DNA of 64,000 nucleotides from Acanthaster planci (lineage: Eukaryota > Echinodermata > Asteroidea > Valvatida > Acanthasteridae): assembly GCF_001949145.1 (NCBI RefSeq), contig NW_019091398.1, forward strand, positions 647,894-711,893. Direction: 5' to 3'. The translations under genes and the position numbers were made by a program. This document shows positions 51,132 to 64,000 of the stretch, piece after piece (within the stretch, counting starts at the first letter, position 1; every line of letters starts with the position of its first letter). Under the pieces are notes generated by a model, which searched no databases, was not told the DNA's origin, and saw nothing but the letters and a program-made list of their open reading frames with translations.

Positions 51132-54100
51132 TTACAACTCCTCCTTCTGAAGTTCTTTGAGTTTACGAAGCATAAAGGAATACATGTCATCTAGAGTGCG
51201 ACCGCTGGAGTATTTCTCCACATACTGGCCACCTTTAAATAAAAGCATGGTGGGGTAACCTCTGACCTGTCCGTAAAAACAGACACAAAAAGGGGATATG
51301 GAATCTGTGGTTAAAACTGTGAAATATCTTACTCTAGTTTCTCAATGAAATTCTGAGATTCCAGGAACATCACATACATGGGACGTGAAACAAAAATGGC
51401 ATCAGACTGAGTCTAAATGTTTTGGCTATGGCTGGCTATAGCAAACATTCCTACGGAAGGCACTAGCTAGAGGCTGCAGCCACTCCCTGTGGATATGTGG
51501 GTTACTGTCAGCAACAGCTGAAATTTCCAGACCTAGCCCTAGCCTCCAGAATCAGAATGGTCAACATATGACCTTACCTCATATTTGTTACAGGTGGACT
51601 TGTGCACTGTGCAGTCCACCTTGGCTGCTGTTAGACCAGGCTTGTCGTCAATCTTATGAGCCAAGTCCTCAAAGGCAGGAGCCAACTTCTTACAGTGGCC
51701 ACACCTGTCAAGAGATGACGCTATACAATTGTTGCCTACTGTGTTGGGAAGGTCCAGGGTGTCTTTTACACCCAAGGGGGCAAATAAGACCTGAGGCGAA
51801 GCCAAGGGTACAATTTGCCCCCAAATGGTGTGCAAACCCCACGGACCCATCACAAGAGGCAACAATTTTGTTTTTGTATGGTAAGAGATTTTGTAAAGTG
51901 TTTAGTTGACTCGATTCAACCAAACTGAATAACTGGTAGGGAGTAACATCTGTTGCCTTGACACTTCCATCTTCCAGCAAATTGTCTAATTCTGTGATAG
52001 ATTCTAACTGAAACTTCTGGGCCTCCCGATACAGACTTTGCAACCACCATAATGCAAAGAATGTTCAGTATTTGGGCAAGTCACTTTACCCCTATGGGCC
52101 TCTCTCCACCCAGGAGTAAACTGGTGCCTGTGAGGGCAGGCATGGTTATGTTTAGCCGTATGTGCAGAAATGGAAGCATCAGGCTAGTATACTCCCCAGG
52201 GAGCTGAGATGGTTTCAGGAATGTTCAGATGATGTGAGCCCAATGTGCAGAGATAATTATAATAAGCACATAGAGACATTCCGTAAAACGTTTTATATGT
52301 AACCCGCTCGGCAAAAAAGGGTAACAAGTTGCACAATGCCCAAACATGTTATGGCCTGTTCTATTTGGAGAGGGCAACATTCCTTCAAAAATGTGATTTT
52401 GTGTTTTTTCTTTAATACTTTCTATAATATTTATATTTCCAGAATTTGTGACAACAAACATGGATACTGGAACTAGGGAAGTACATCTTTGTAAAAACAA
52501 ACCAGCCGTTATATGCCAACGTTATTACAATGAAATTACAGCAAAATTGACCCAGTTAAAAACACAACTGAATGATACGAACAAACATGGCTGCCATAGC
52601 AGAAAAAGAACTTCACTGTCCCCTCCATCACAAGTCCTTTCACAACTCCAGTCACAAGTCCCTTCACAAAGCCAGTCATAAGGAACCGGTTAAACAATGA
52701 CCAAAGAATGCTTTTGTTACAGTTCATTTGAATTGCTTGTGAACTGGCTTAAGCCAGAACGACTTGTGATGGACTCAAATACAACAATCAATGGAAGTAA
52801 TACTGGCGAACTTCCAGTGGCGCCATGAAGGAAAACATATGAAGCAAGATATGGAACGGAGAGCAAACTGAAAATCTAACTTACCACGGGGCAAAAAACT
52901 TCACCAATGTAAGTCCTTTGGAGACACCTTCTTGGAAGTTGTCCTCCGTCAAAACAACAACCTACATGAGAAAAGGACGCAGCAAAGTCTAATTAGATGA
53001 CAGGTGATCTCACAACAGCATTTATAACCTGCCTAACTTGATTTTGAACCAAATCGGCAAGATCTTCTTTTACAAGCAGCTCTTTTTTTCAGGAACATCC
53101 ATGGAAATGGAAGGGAAAAAAATGTGAAATCCCACAATACTCAACAGCAAGGTCGAAACTGCATCACAACTAGCAGGACTCAACAGCATGTAGCACTGAC
53201 AGAATTTCAGTTATTGAAAGGAGTCAACTTAGGGTCCAATTTACTTTGTCATTTTAGCCAAGCCTTAAACCAACTCGTTATGCGTGCAGAAACTGCCCCC
53301 CCAAATTTCAGACTTGAATCAAGACTAATGATGAAATTGCTGAACAACCCAATGGTGTTCTATACAGTAGGCTCTGTAATGTTCATGAAGACAGAACAGA
53401 ACACTATGCCTGAGAAGTCCTGAGAACGGACAGACAGTCTTCTCCTGGTCACCCAACACTGGGTGTTCAAATGACACTCAGAGTGTTCAACAGCCACCCA
53501 GACTCCCACATGCATAAAACCATACAGACAGCTGGTACCTTGGATTCCTTGGGCTCTGTATCTGCTGCCGCTTCTTCTGTCTTCTCCTCCACTTTCTTTT
53601 CTTCTTTCTTGACCTCTTTGAGAGGCGGGGTTTGGGTGCTTGGCGGGCCCATCATGCTGCTGACGTACTCCTTGAGGGACTGGTGATTCCGATCCTTTTT
53701 GTAGGTGTCCACCTAAGGAAAAACATGAGATTCTCTAGCAATGAACTCCCTTCCTCAATCCCCTTTCAGTCTGTTGTCTATTACTTCCTTTGTTGATATT
53801 TATTCTTCAATTCATCATCACTACATCAAACCAGTAAACAGAACTTCAACGTTTGACACCCAGTCAGTGTAATCAAGTCCATCACAAGTCCCTGCAAGTC
53901 CAAGACAAGTCATTCAGTCTTAAGCTAATTCACAAGTTTTCAAATGAACATCACTATATTGGTTTTCAAAGAACCCACAAGCTTTCAGCAGATTCCGCAG
54001 CTAGCTTAGAATGTCTCCTCAAATTGACAATGACCTTGAGTATCAGATGTTAAGATAGGCTTGCTTACCACCATTCCATCCTTGAAAAACTTGAGTGTTG

Positions 54101-57100
54101 GGAATCCATTGACTTGATGTTCAACACATACAGGCCTGTGGGCTGTACAATCAATCTAAGAAGAAGAGATGTATAATATCATTAACCCTATATCAGCTAC
54201 ATTTTACCATCTCACGTGGGCGTGGGGGAGATTCTTATCCCCATGGGACTCGGCTGTCCCATGCCCAATCTTTTTTTTAACTTGACAGGTGTGGTAAGAC
54301 ACTCATTTTCAGTTTAAATGTAAAGTTCACCTCCATCCAACTCATGGTTTTGTTGTAACGGTCATCTGAAGTTCATGGCCACACTTCTCTGCCTGCGTGC
54401 ACTGAGAATATCATTGGAAAAAGTATACGTTCTGGGCTGACCTGTCCCAGATAAATGAGTGCTGCATAAGACCAGTACATGTATGTCCACTTTATACAAA
54501 ACTGATGCAAACAAAAACGCCAAGTATTACAGAAAGTACTTCTGAGGGCTCGGTGCATGAAAAAAGTGCACTGCGACGACATTGGACAAAATGTTGAGGG
54601 GGATATATTTGCCCCCCCTTTAAGGGTTAAGGTTGTTTTAAGTATCCTGATTTTGTTATGTCTTTTTCCCTTTATTAAGCACTTCTTAACACCTAAGTCG
54701 TGGATTAAATAGGTACTACCTTTGATATTGTGATATCTTCATTATGGGAGAAACCTTCAGCGAGCTGTTCCCATACCGGAGCAAGTTTCTTGCAGTGCCC
54801 ACACCAGGGGGCGTAAAACTCAACAAAGTGGTTGCCCTTGGCAACATGGGACTTGAAGTTGTCCTCTGTCAACTCGTAGAGTCCATGCTTGGCCTCTGGC
54901 GGTTGAGGGACGTTCTCCTAAAGGGCCAAAACAGAATATCTATGACCACTGTTCCATAAATATTTGTATCCCAGATTTCTGACAACACCCTAAATTCAAA
55001 ACATGTTCCCAAGATTTAGATGGTGCTCAGCTGGGCTGGATACATCCCATTCACACACCAGTTTGCCAATGTCTTATTGAGAGAAGCATGCACAAGTGAG
55101 GGCGCTAGAGTGCCTCAGTAACTGCAATGGCTTGCGCCCTTTTTTCCCCTGTGGACAGTCACAGTCTCTTCACACTGTACATCAAATAAGGCACGTGTCC
55201 CAGTTCTGATCGACTACAAAGAGCTGTTGCACAAATTTGAAATTATGGTAGATTCAGGAGGAATATTTCACCTATCAAAAATAATTCTGAGATAGATTTG
55301 GTCAAACAAGACATTTCTGATAATTCAACTACAACTTACCATGAATGCACAATTTCCTTACTCCAATCATCACATTCTGGTCATCAATTCAAATAAAAGT
55401 GTTTACCTTTTTCTTGTCCAGTCTTTCAAACATGAATTTCTCCAGACTGCCAAAGTTTCTACTGCCTGTGTACTTGACCGTCTCATGGCCTGGGTTGAAG
55501 AACTTAAGCGTTGGGTAGCCCTTCACTTCGTTCTCATGACAAACCTTGGTCTCAGCCGTGCAGTCCACCTAACCGGGAAACCCCCCCCCAAGAAATAAGG
55601 TCCACTTTAAACCTTTCTGCTGCTTTTAACTTTCATTCATTGATAAGCTGCATCAGTATCTCAGTGACAGGCCATGTGGCATGTCATGTGCTGTAATTTC
55701 TTGTTGTGCTTACATGTAGCTGCTTTTATTTTCGTACTAGTAACACAGAGCTGGATCCTTAATTGGACCGACATCAAAGGTAAACAAGGTCAAATACTAC
55801 TTCAGACAATTTCTTTGTTCCATTGAAACCAACAGGAAACAGTTTGTTGCAAAGCCTGGCTTACCTGTTCTTTAAACATGACTGCATGTACATGAACCCC
55901 AAACCTACAATACTCCAACAGCAGGTTTTGGCAGGTTTGATACCATACCTGATGAACTTGTTGAATTTTGTGAGACTTGGGATGAAAGGCTCAGGGAGGG
56001 GTGTTGGATTCTGTGTGAGTTGAGACTCACAGGGTTCATTGTGTTCAGAGTCTGGCTTGCTGTACCAATTGTTGGACTATGCTTGATTTTGTCAGGTTTG
56101 GTACTGTTCAGTGCAAGTCATCCTATACTGCACAGACCCATCCATACCATATCACTCAAACTCCAACGGGCTCATTCTGTTGGAGTTTATCAGGTTTGGT
56201 AGAGTAACCTGCATGTACAAGTATACATGTATATGCATCTGTTGGATTTTGTGAGGTTCAGTGTGTTTTCTAGTACAGGAGGTTAGGGGGCGAGGGTTAA
56301 ATGAGAACACAGAAAAAACAGGTGAATAAAAATTGAAGAAAATTGAAGAAAAACATCAGAAGATCACAACCTTGGCAAAAGTGGCTGGCACAGATTCGTC
56401 GGGGTTGTATCGGTCAGCAAGTTCATCCCAAACTGGGGTTAGCTTCTTGCAATGGCCGCACCTACAGAAAAACAGGAATATTCTGACAATCCCCAATGAT
56501 CAAATTTTGGTAAAGCAAAGATTTGGAAGTTGAATTACTGAGAGAAAGTACTTTAAAGCAAACAGTGTGTTGCTTTTCAACTCCTTACAGGTACATGTAG
56601 TTTTCCACTAGAAGTGAAATGGAGGACAGTCTGGTGCCTTGACGAAGAACTAGCAAATCACTGTTGTACACAGTAATTCCCCTTCCATTTGGTATCAGAT
56701 GGAGAGGGGGCATCAAGGCAGGACCCCTATAGAAGAAAAATGAGCCTCCTCTTTCCCCTAAGCCATTTCCCATCTTGACACAAATGTAAATGCTGAATTT
56801 GCTGCAATTCAGGGAGAATGCCTTATGAACCGCCCATCCCCGCCCCCCAAGTTAATTTTGCCATTGTGGTAAACTGCTCAAACAGTGGCTTCCTCAGTCT
56901 TGTTTACTAGCTACACTGTACATGTACATGTACACCCTAACCTGACAGTAATTCACATGTACACAAACAATGCTTGCTTGCAATGTGCAACGTGTGACAT
57001 GCACACTCTAAGTAACATGCACAAAATATGCAAATCTGTAACAAATCAATTTCTGCCTCATGGTGCTAAAGAACCCAAAATACATGTAATTACAGATAGC

Positions 57101-59330
57101 TACATGTAGATGAAAGTCCTTTAATCACAATTTTTACGATGAAGTATGATCTTTCACATTTGTGTAATTTTGAAGGAAAACTTTCCAGCATGCAAATACA
57201 TTACATAATTCTAGACTATTAGATTATTTTTACACAAAAAGAGAAAAATTAGACAATAAAGACATAAGCCTGAGTAAACGTACACATATAAAAACTTGGT
57301 CTGTTTGCTCATTTGCAAGTCTGATGCAGACTCAGGCCTCCCATCTGTACCAACAGATCAATACCGAAAACAGATGGCAAGATAACCATGGCAACCGATT
57401 ATCTTTCTGACTGTTGGATTTATCGACATATTTGCTGTCAATTGTGTGTGTACCACACCTGATGGTTTCGTTTGTATATTATGCTTTGCACTGATTGGAT
57501 CAGGCTGATAATCAATAGAATGGGGCCATTTACAGAAATCCTTGTTTCTCCCCCAGAGTACAAAATATTCAAATACTGAACTGGTTGTTGATCTTGATAC
57601 ACTATAAAAACCCTCCAATGTACGTGTGCCTCCATATCAAATTTTCTGAAGTTCTTGTTTGCACAAATAAATTTTGTAATTGTATTTTGTGTTCGGCATC
57701 ACACTGCAAACACAATGCCAACTGGCCTTTAGACAACATGCCTTTAAACAGAATGTATCGGCAAATAAGGGGAGTGCAGTTTAAAGTCTCTGTTGAAGAA
57801 AATAAAGTGCAAAAACGTGAAGAAAGTTTTCATTCATTTTGATAAGTTTTTATCAAATATTCAAGTTAATTCTAATATCAGGCCCATAGTACTGAACATT
57901 TTTTTAAACCTATTTACTCCCCTAAGATCAAAATTTCTACGACTATTGCACAGTTATCATGGTACATGTAGGTCCTTAGCTGTGCAAAACTCAATTTTCG
58001 TCATGCATGTCAATAGGTGTCTCGATCATCAACGTACCACTAAGCCCCTACCACTGCTACTTCCTTAGACCAGTAAACAGGGTCCTATGTATACTCCTTC
58101 ATTGATACTGGGCCCCCATCTGGGTTCATGGGGATGGCTTTTGACTCGGCTTGAGTCATCGCGACATCGCTCTGGAATTTGTCTTGAAACTTGAAACGGC
58201 AAAAGGTACCAAAATTATTATTCGGAGGGGGGATACTAACCTTAACCTTCTCAATATATTTCCTGAAAAGTAAGCTACTACTCCATAGATCTTACTGCAC
58301 TCTACCTTTTTGATGATTTTGCACGCAGTGGCATTTTGAAAGCTGTCCCGCAAAAAAACTGTCCCATCTGCACTATCTGAAGCAAATCATCCCATATGGA
58401 AATACCGAGCCATAGAGGATTATCGAACCAATATGTGATTAGTGTGGTTCCCTGACTACAGATTTCCCAGACGTCTCTATACCTAATCTTAACGAGAGTA
58501 GTCAGAATTATCGGGGCTGGTATCCAAAGTAATATAAATGTTCGTAACGTGAATACTCTGTGCCTACAGGTTTTTGTCACATGCCGTACAGCCACAAAGG
58601 ATGCAGATGTGTGTACGGATCGTCAATGGATGAGAGGTAAAGATGATAGAAAGAAAGTCATTTTTTAATAGGCCTATAGATTAAACGCTGCCCGGCCCGG
58701 TAGTGCCATATAGGTTAGCTATTATTATATCATTATTATTACTGTACATGTAATATATTATTATTAATATAGGGTCTTTAGGGGAAGATTTGCTTCAGAA
58801 AGCACAAACGATGTTTCATCTGGTATGATTGCTGGGCAGCTTTCAAAAGGCCACTGCGTGCAGAACCATCAAAAGGTGGAGTGCAGAAGACTACGGAATA
58901 GTTACTGTCCTGTAGTACATGTGCCTTACCGTTCAGCAGCATGTTCAGGAAGTATTCTCAATCATGGTACACCGTATTGAATGTCAAGCTCTGAAAAAAT
59001 GTATAAAGTCGTTTTCGGGGGACCCTAGCAACGGGGACTCTCCACACACAAAGCGTATGGTCTCGTTATAAGCCACATTGGGCTAGGTTGTAAATTTACG
59101 ACTCATTATGAACGTGATCGATCAACCATGAACATGATGAACCCTAGGCTGGAGTGTAAAAAAGCTTACCAAGGAGCAAAAAACATGATGAAATGCGCCG
59201 ATTTCCCGATGGCATGTTTAAACATCATCTCGTTGTATACATTCTTGGGGCTGTCATCCTTTTCGAGGTCGGCTAAGACGCAGGAAACAAGAAGGGCACA
59301 CAGGAGGACCGGCAAAAGTTGGTCAGCCAT
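51132..59330 (-). CDS. TXNDC5: Thioredoxin domain-containing protein 5 (ERp46), 9 exons, 403 residues, complete
   Basis: ER-lumen protein disulfide isomerase that introduces disulfides into client proteins. Minus exons: 59330-59170, 56461-56371, 55568-55407, 54917-54720, 54155-54069, 53712-53539, 52961-52885, 51704-51578, 51266-51132; phases join exactly to 1212 nt with a TAA stop. A signal peptide occupies residues 1-20 (hydrophobic [14 protein letters not shown]). Three thioredoxin domains each keep the redox-active WCGHC: 54-58, 176-180 and 317-321, and each keeps the later cis-proline loop (GYPTL, GFPTL, GYPTM). Domains 2 and 3 are separated by a Lys/Glu-rich linker (about 262-291). The last four residues, KEEL, resemble the KDEL retrieval signal. 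The length is close to the 432 residues of human TXNDC5. The ATG at 59330 is the first in frame with the signal peptide. TTTATT at 50275-50280 (AATAAA on the minus strand) may end the transcript. Confidence 0.95.
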
Positions 59331-60580
59331 GCTGTTAATTCGATACAACTTGGACGGACGAATGAACGCGCAACAGCAACATGAGACTGGATCCTTGCTT
59401 CGCAGAAGGAGTTATCAAGGCAATATTGACACACTTTGTTGGTACCACTCTAAATGAAACGGTTTTTTGGGCAAGAGGGCGCTGTCCATATTGATTATTC
59501 GCTTGTCACCCACGCGTGACGCGTGGCCAGCTGAGCGCTAAGGGGCGGTGACAAGCAAATTAATAATTATTGGTGAGGGCGTAAGTTCGAGGGCCTTTGC
59601 TTTAGAATCATAATTGCTGGCTCTAGCTTATTATTCAAGGTCGAATTAACCTATAACGTTTGTTTCGCTTTGTAAAGTACGGCAGGCCTACACATATTCA
59701 TAGCGGCAATATCACGGTCTCTATTTCAGTGAACCATGGAGGCATACAATGCAGCATTTTAAAAGCCAGGTCAAGTTGGCAAATCTAATCAGAGATAATA
59801 AATCACATGGACAGCACCATATGATTATTAAGTACCTCCTATCTTTGAACAATAACTTAACGAAGATTTGAGTGAACTGTTAGGACCAAAAAAATTGATT
59901 CAGCATTATTATTAGAAGAAACTTAAATAAATCAAGTCTCGGGCTACTTTTTAAAACTATGTAACGGGTTTAAAGTTCACAGGTCAACCAAATGCAGGAG
60001 GATAGCATTTTTGCAATTGCCTGGGACCTGAAAGAAGAAAAAAGTCAGATAATCTAAAAGTTACAACATGAAAACTTGTCACATGATCTTTTACCAAGTC
60101 TTCAGAGTGTCTCGGTAATCAGGGCATTAAGTTTGAACAGCAGTAGTGGGATCATTAATTCCTGGGCAATTGGGCACTTTCTCCATCCGGTCTCTCCAAG
60201 TATCAAGGCATTTCAACCAATGCCTTGACTTTGGCGTGGCCAGTCAGCTTACAACAAAGTGCCCCTAGAAAGCACAAAGTTCTAGTAATGAACGCGCCGT
60301 ATACCTTGAAATTCCGGATCGCCCAGATGTCAAACCCATTTGGATGCACGTGTCCTTTTTATAATTTATTATTAATTTAGCGAAACAAAAAACAAAAGGT
60401 TTCATGATCAAGGAAGTATTGCGGCTGAGATTTCATCGGTGATAACGCACACTATTGACATAGCCTTCAAATTTCTTGTTGATAAAAAAAATTACAAAAG
60501 CATTCACTTTGAAAACAATGAAATGTTGTCCCACTTAAGCTTAGATCACGTACAAACACGAACAATTTCATGACTTGGTT
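59331..60580. promoter_or_regulatory. Divergent intergenic region between TXNDC5 and the 60.6 kb exon
   Basis: This 1.25 kb lies between two divergent start codons, so it probably contains both promoters. It includes an inverted repeat, GCTTGTCACC at 59501-59510 and GGTGACAAGC at 59547-59556, enclosing two ACGCGT hexamers (59512-59517, 59519-59524) and GACGCGTGG. I saw no complete ER-stress element (CCAAT-N9-CCACG). Confidence 0.4.
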
Positions 60581-61026
60581 ATGTACATTTCCCGGACAGC
60601 TGTGAAGGCACTTTTAGGCAGCGTGGGAAAAAAATTAATCTTGCGTCACTGCTCCAGAGCCAATCAAAAGATCGCAATCGACTTGTTCCAGGGAAGGTGG
60701 CAACCCTCCGTCGTGAAAATTTTCACTTGCCTTCGAGGCTTGCAATTCTTTGGTACAAGTTGTACACGTCACGGATCACTTCATCGAATCGCTGCCTTTC
60801 TTTACTCCCACTGTTACTTGACGAATACCTCACCGTGCCCTGAGGGACAAAATACAGTTGGGGTCACTCAAAGACCTGACAAGAATTCTTTCAGCAAGGG
60901 CAGAGATCTGACCTGGGGATTGGCTCGTTTGGCCCAAAAGTATCTGCGCATTCAAGTTCAAGGGACTGTTTCAGCAGCGATTCACAAGTCTATTAAGGTT
61001 TGTGAACAATGGAAGAACCAATACAG
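60581..61026 (+). CDS. Probable first coding exon of an unrecognised, possibly mitochondrial protein (partial)
   Basis: A 148-codon open frame starts at ATG 60581 and runs to a strong donor (TACAG/GTAAGT) at 61027, phase 2. The N-terminus MYISRTAVKALLGSVGKKLI is basic, Ser/Ala/Leu-rich and free of acids, typical of a mitochondrial presequence. The following part has several Cys and His, and the exon ends with a helical, basic stretch around LAQKYLRIQVQGTVSAAIHK. I do not recognise the family. No convincing second exon was found before the window ends. The gene starts head-to-head with TXNDC5, 1.25 kb away. Confidence 0.5.
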
Positions 61027-64000
61027 GTAAGTGTCTTGTTTCATTATCGATCAGCATGTATCTGATAGCTTGCGTATGGTAGATAAATCTTCCAACAAAA
61101 AGGTGACCCGCTTGTCGTTAGTGATACAAACGCTTATGCCTCGAGAAAATGTCTCGAGACAGAGCGTCTGCATAATGCAGTGACTACAGTCAGATGAAAT
61201 ATTCAAAACCGAACCCGTGACTTTCTAGATCCGATATATAGATAGTTCTTCACAAATCGAGTGTGATAGTTTCCAATTGATTGAATGAAGCACGAAATGT
61301 TACAGTTATCAATGATTAATTTTTACAAGATCATACTTTTTTTCTGTTTGAATTCCGTTGTAAGCCTAGTTATTACCCACGGCTAACAGTAAACTTGAAG
61401 ACCTTCGATGAAGTCCATCACCGTTTGATACATTCTGTGTCTTGCAAACGTCACATATACATTACATTTACTGAACTGGAAGAATACTAAAATCTAATCT
61501 GCATCTTTCTTTGCGATAATGATATCCGCAATCCTTTCTTAGTAGAATGGTTTCTTCAAATACACGGTGTACACACTGTGCACACGACGAACTTAATCCT
61601 CCCAGGCCGTTAGCCCTCGGCTGTGACGCAGCATGTTATAACCAATTTACACGGAGTGCAAGCCCCTCGTGTGTACACGAGCCAGGTAGCTGCCACATCA
61701 CATCCTCGACGAGATCCCTTTGATAAAAAATTATGGGACTTCAATGGCAGTGTGAATATTTGCCGTGAGTTCCATGATTGTGGTGATGTGGGGCTGAGCC
61801 AGCACTATGACATTTTGAAATATTCAACTGTGACTTTCGGTTTTCAAACATCCTGGTTTTTTGTCTTAAAAATTGCTTATGCGCTAACCTCGTGCAAGTT
61901 AATTTTCAATGAAGTTGTACTAAGCTTCCAATTATCAATGTATGCGATTGATGACATGTGAATTTTGTAAAAACGATAAAAAGTCGCAAATCTGAAAGTA
62001 CCGATAACAGAAACGAAGAAGATTGCTGACGAAGAGGCGAAAAGGCATACAAAATAAATAACGAGCAAACTTAAGAGAGGAGAATGAGTAAGTGGGCAAA
62101 CTTTCAACAACAGCAACAAAAGTTTTGCTTACAGATCTGCATTTTGGGAATTGTACTTGGTCTTTCAAATTAGCGTCAGAATCATGTCACCATCTTATGA
62201 GACTGTCTCAAATCGTTCAGGATTCTGAAAATTACTCCCAAACAACAATTTAGTTCCGCATGTGTTTTGCATTTGTAGGCCATTTCTGGCTCACTGTAAA
62301 TAATAGCACGTTGATGTCTGTGTGTACGGAGTTCTCCGGGTACCATCTCTAAGGCTGACATCCTGGCATATTTTACGTATTAAGGGGCTTTTACACTAAG
62401 GTGGCTCCTCCACGGAATTGCAGGTACATAGATGTATCTCAAGGCCCACATAGTGTGGTGTGGAGAAAGTTCAAATAAACAGACCACTGAGAGACTGTTA
62501 GGTGTCACACGCTGATGCCATTTTCTCTATACAAGTTACTTTGTCCAAAAATATACAAACTTCCTTAATCTTGAAAGATAAGATGCAGTAAACTACATCA
62601 GATTTCCCTTTAATAAAGTCGTTTTTATTTAAAACAAGACATAAAGCTGCCCTGTTCACCGATCTAATACTGAGGAAAATTCATTCTCTGAATTCTAAAG
62701 TTCAAGTAATTAAAGCTTTTTTGTTTTTGTCTTGCTTTCGTGTATGTTATTTTTTATTCATGGTTGCAATGTGTCGAATCTAAGTAACAGTCGGTCCTTC
62801 TTAAGGTTGCGAATCAATACAAGGTGAATGTGACTCAAATTAGCAAAAAAGAAATTTATTAGGTTTCAAAACGTGGGTCGGCAAGTCAGTCATAACGGAA
62901 AAATTCTCAACTCGACACCATTACAGAAAAAGTAATGCAGTTGTTCTTCATTGCGACATTAAAATCACTATAGCTTATGCAATAATTTGATGACATTCGA
63001 ATTCGTCACAATGCAGGAATACCAAAAGTCAGAAGTCCAAATTCCTTTCCGCCCTGGAAATAATCTTACCTTTCGCTCCTTTCATCCCAACCCACCCCAC
63101 CACGCCCTTCCCCTGAATTTCTGTCGAGCTCCCAGGTGGGTTTTGGTTTATAAACTTGTGCCGGCGTTTTGTGACATAAATCATAACAACAAGACTGAAA
63201 ATGTACAAAAGAATGAGTTGACCAAATTATTGGAGTATAGTTTTTGGTGGTACACATCTATCAACGCCAACGACTGTTTGCTGTAGGTTAGTTCAAAAAT
63301 AATTAACCGATGACGGATGGGTGGACTGACGATCAACAACCAATGTTCTTTAGACATGTAACAGTTATCTGGGTCAGTGCACATGCCGTGGGAATTAACC
63401 AATAGGGAAAGGTTTTACATTTACATCGTGCTTTAATTGGTTAAGTGTATGCGAAAAGGTACCAGTTTTACATTTATTGAATTTGTTGATATTATTCATC
63501 AGTGAATAAAGCAGGTGATAAGACCTTTAAAAAAAAAGTAAGGAGTTTTCCAGTACCGTGAAATGCCGAATCTACATTGTCTCTACAGTCACATACATTC
63601 TCTGTTTTACATTCCTTCGGATATTTTGCCTTCTGCTTAAAAGTGTGAAAAGTCAGCAAGAACAATGGCGCACCGACTCATACACAGCACATCGCATTGG
63701 GATTGTCTTTGTGTTTGGAAGGAGTGGCTGTCCATGTCTCTTAATATTGTGATGCATTCAGCATGCATGTTCACCTTCAGTCCCCGTAGGAACTTGCTGT
63801 TTGACATGGCACATATCTCTGGGTCGAGCAACCCTGGCGATGCGACAAATTTGGCAATATCGCTACTCGGGCCGTTCCACCGGCACCCTCAGCCTAAATA
63901 ACTCAACCCCGGGACACCTCCTGAGGCTAAGGCTGTAGGGAATGGAACAAATAAAGGATGAACTATAAACCAAGCAAGCAAGCAAACCAGGTTAACAGGA
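61027..64000. other. Window end, probably intron of the gene starting at 60.6 kb
   Basis: No exon was recognised. A frame at 61623-61961 (plus) is 112 codons long but has no known motif. A short (AAGC)n run occurs near 63971-63986. Confidence 0.35.

Noticed and set aside
1-64000. CRISPR arrays, operons, integrons or other prokaryotic systems
   Set aside because: The genes are intron-containing animal genes; the repeats are tandem or inverted, and none has the regular repeat-spacer pattern.

Overview
The window is animal nuclear DNA: AT-rich, with small coding exons (57-267 bp, apart from one 446 bp exon, one 428 bp terminal exon and one single-exon gene), GT-AG introns, long non-coding stretches and several short inverted-repeat transposons and SINE-like repeats. 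The gene families point to a metazoan. The protein character and repeat style (a death-domain mini-protein, and a short transposon ending in GGGGCCAATTTC) suggest a marine deuterostome invertebrate, probably an echinoderm or close relative; this is inference, not proof. There is no sign of bacterial or plasmid organisation.

Layout: 1-9492 holds no exon I recognise, only repeats. 9493-27399 (+) carries 18 exons for the last 846 residues of a type 3-like adenylyl cyclase; all exon phases join cleanly and the stop is present, while the N-terminus and first membrane bundle were not found. Its 3' UTR runs tail-to-tail into a complete three-exon gene on the minus strand (32245-30551) for a 236-residue death-domain protein. 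32.3-39.1 kb has no recognised gene but contains tandem and palindromic repeats. 39916-40578 (+) is a single-exon LRRC51-like leucine-rich-repeat protein. 43377-48583 (+) is a six-exon, 229-residue four-helix membrane protein of the CD20/MS4A type; a possible antisense gene with NRF1- and YY1-like sites lies inside its last intron. 59330-51132 (-) is a complete nine-exon thioredoxin-domain protein 5 (TXNDC5/ERp46) with three WCGHC active sites, a signal peptide and a KEEL tail. Head-to-head with it, 60581-61026 (+) is the likely first coding exon of an unrecognised gene that continues out of the window or into exons I could not identify.

The genes do not form a pathway: cAMP signalling, death-domain adaptor, LRR protein, tetraspan-type membrane protein and ER protein folding are simply neighbours. 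I found no convincing new molecular system. The most useful leads are substitutions in the cyclase C1 domain, the compact death-domain protein with two DPF motifs, the intronless LRRC51, the possible nested antisense gene, and several unclassified inverted-repeat elements.
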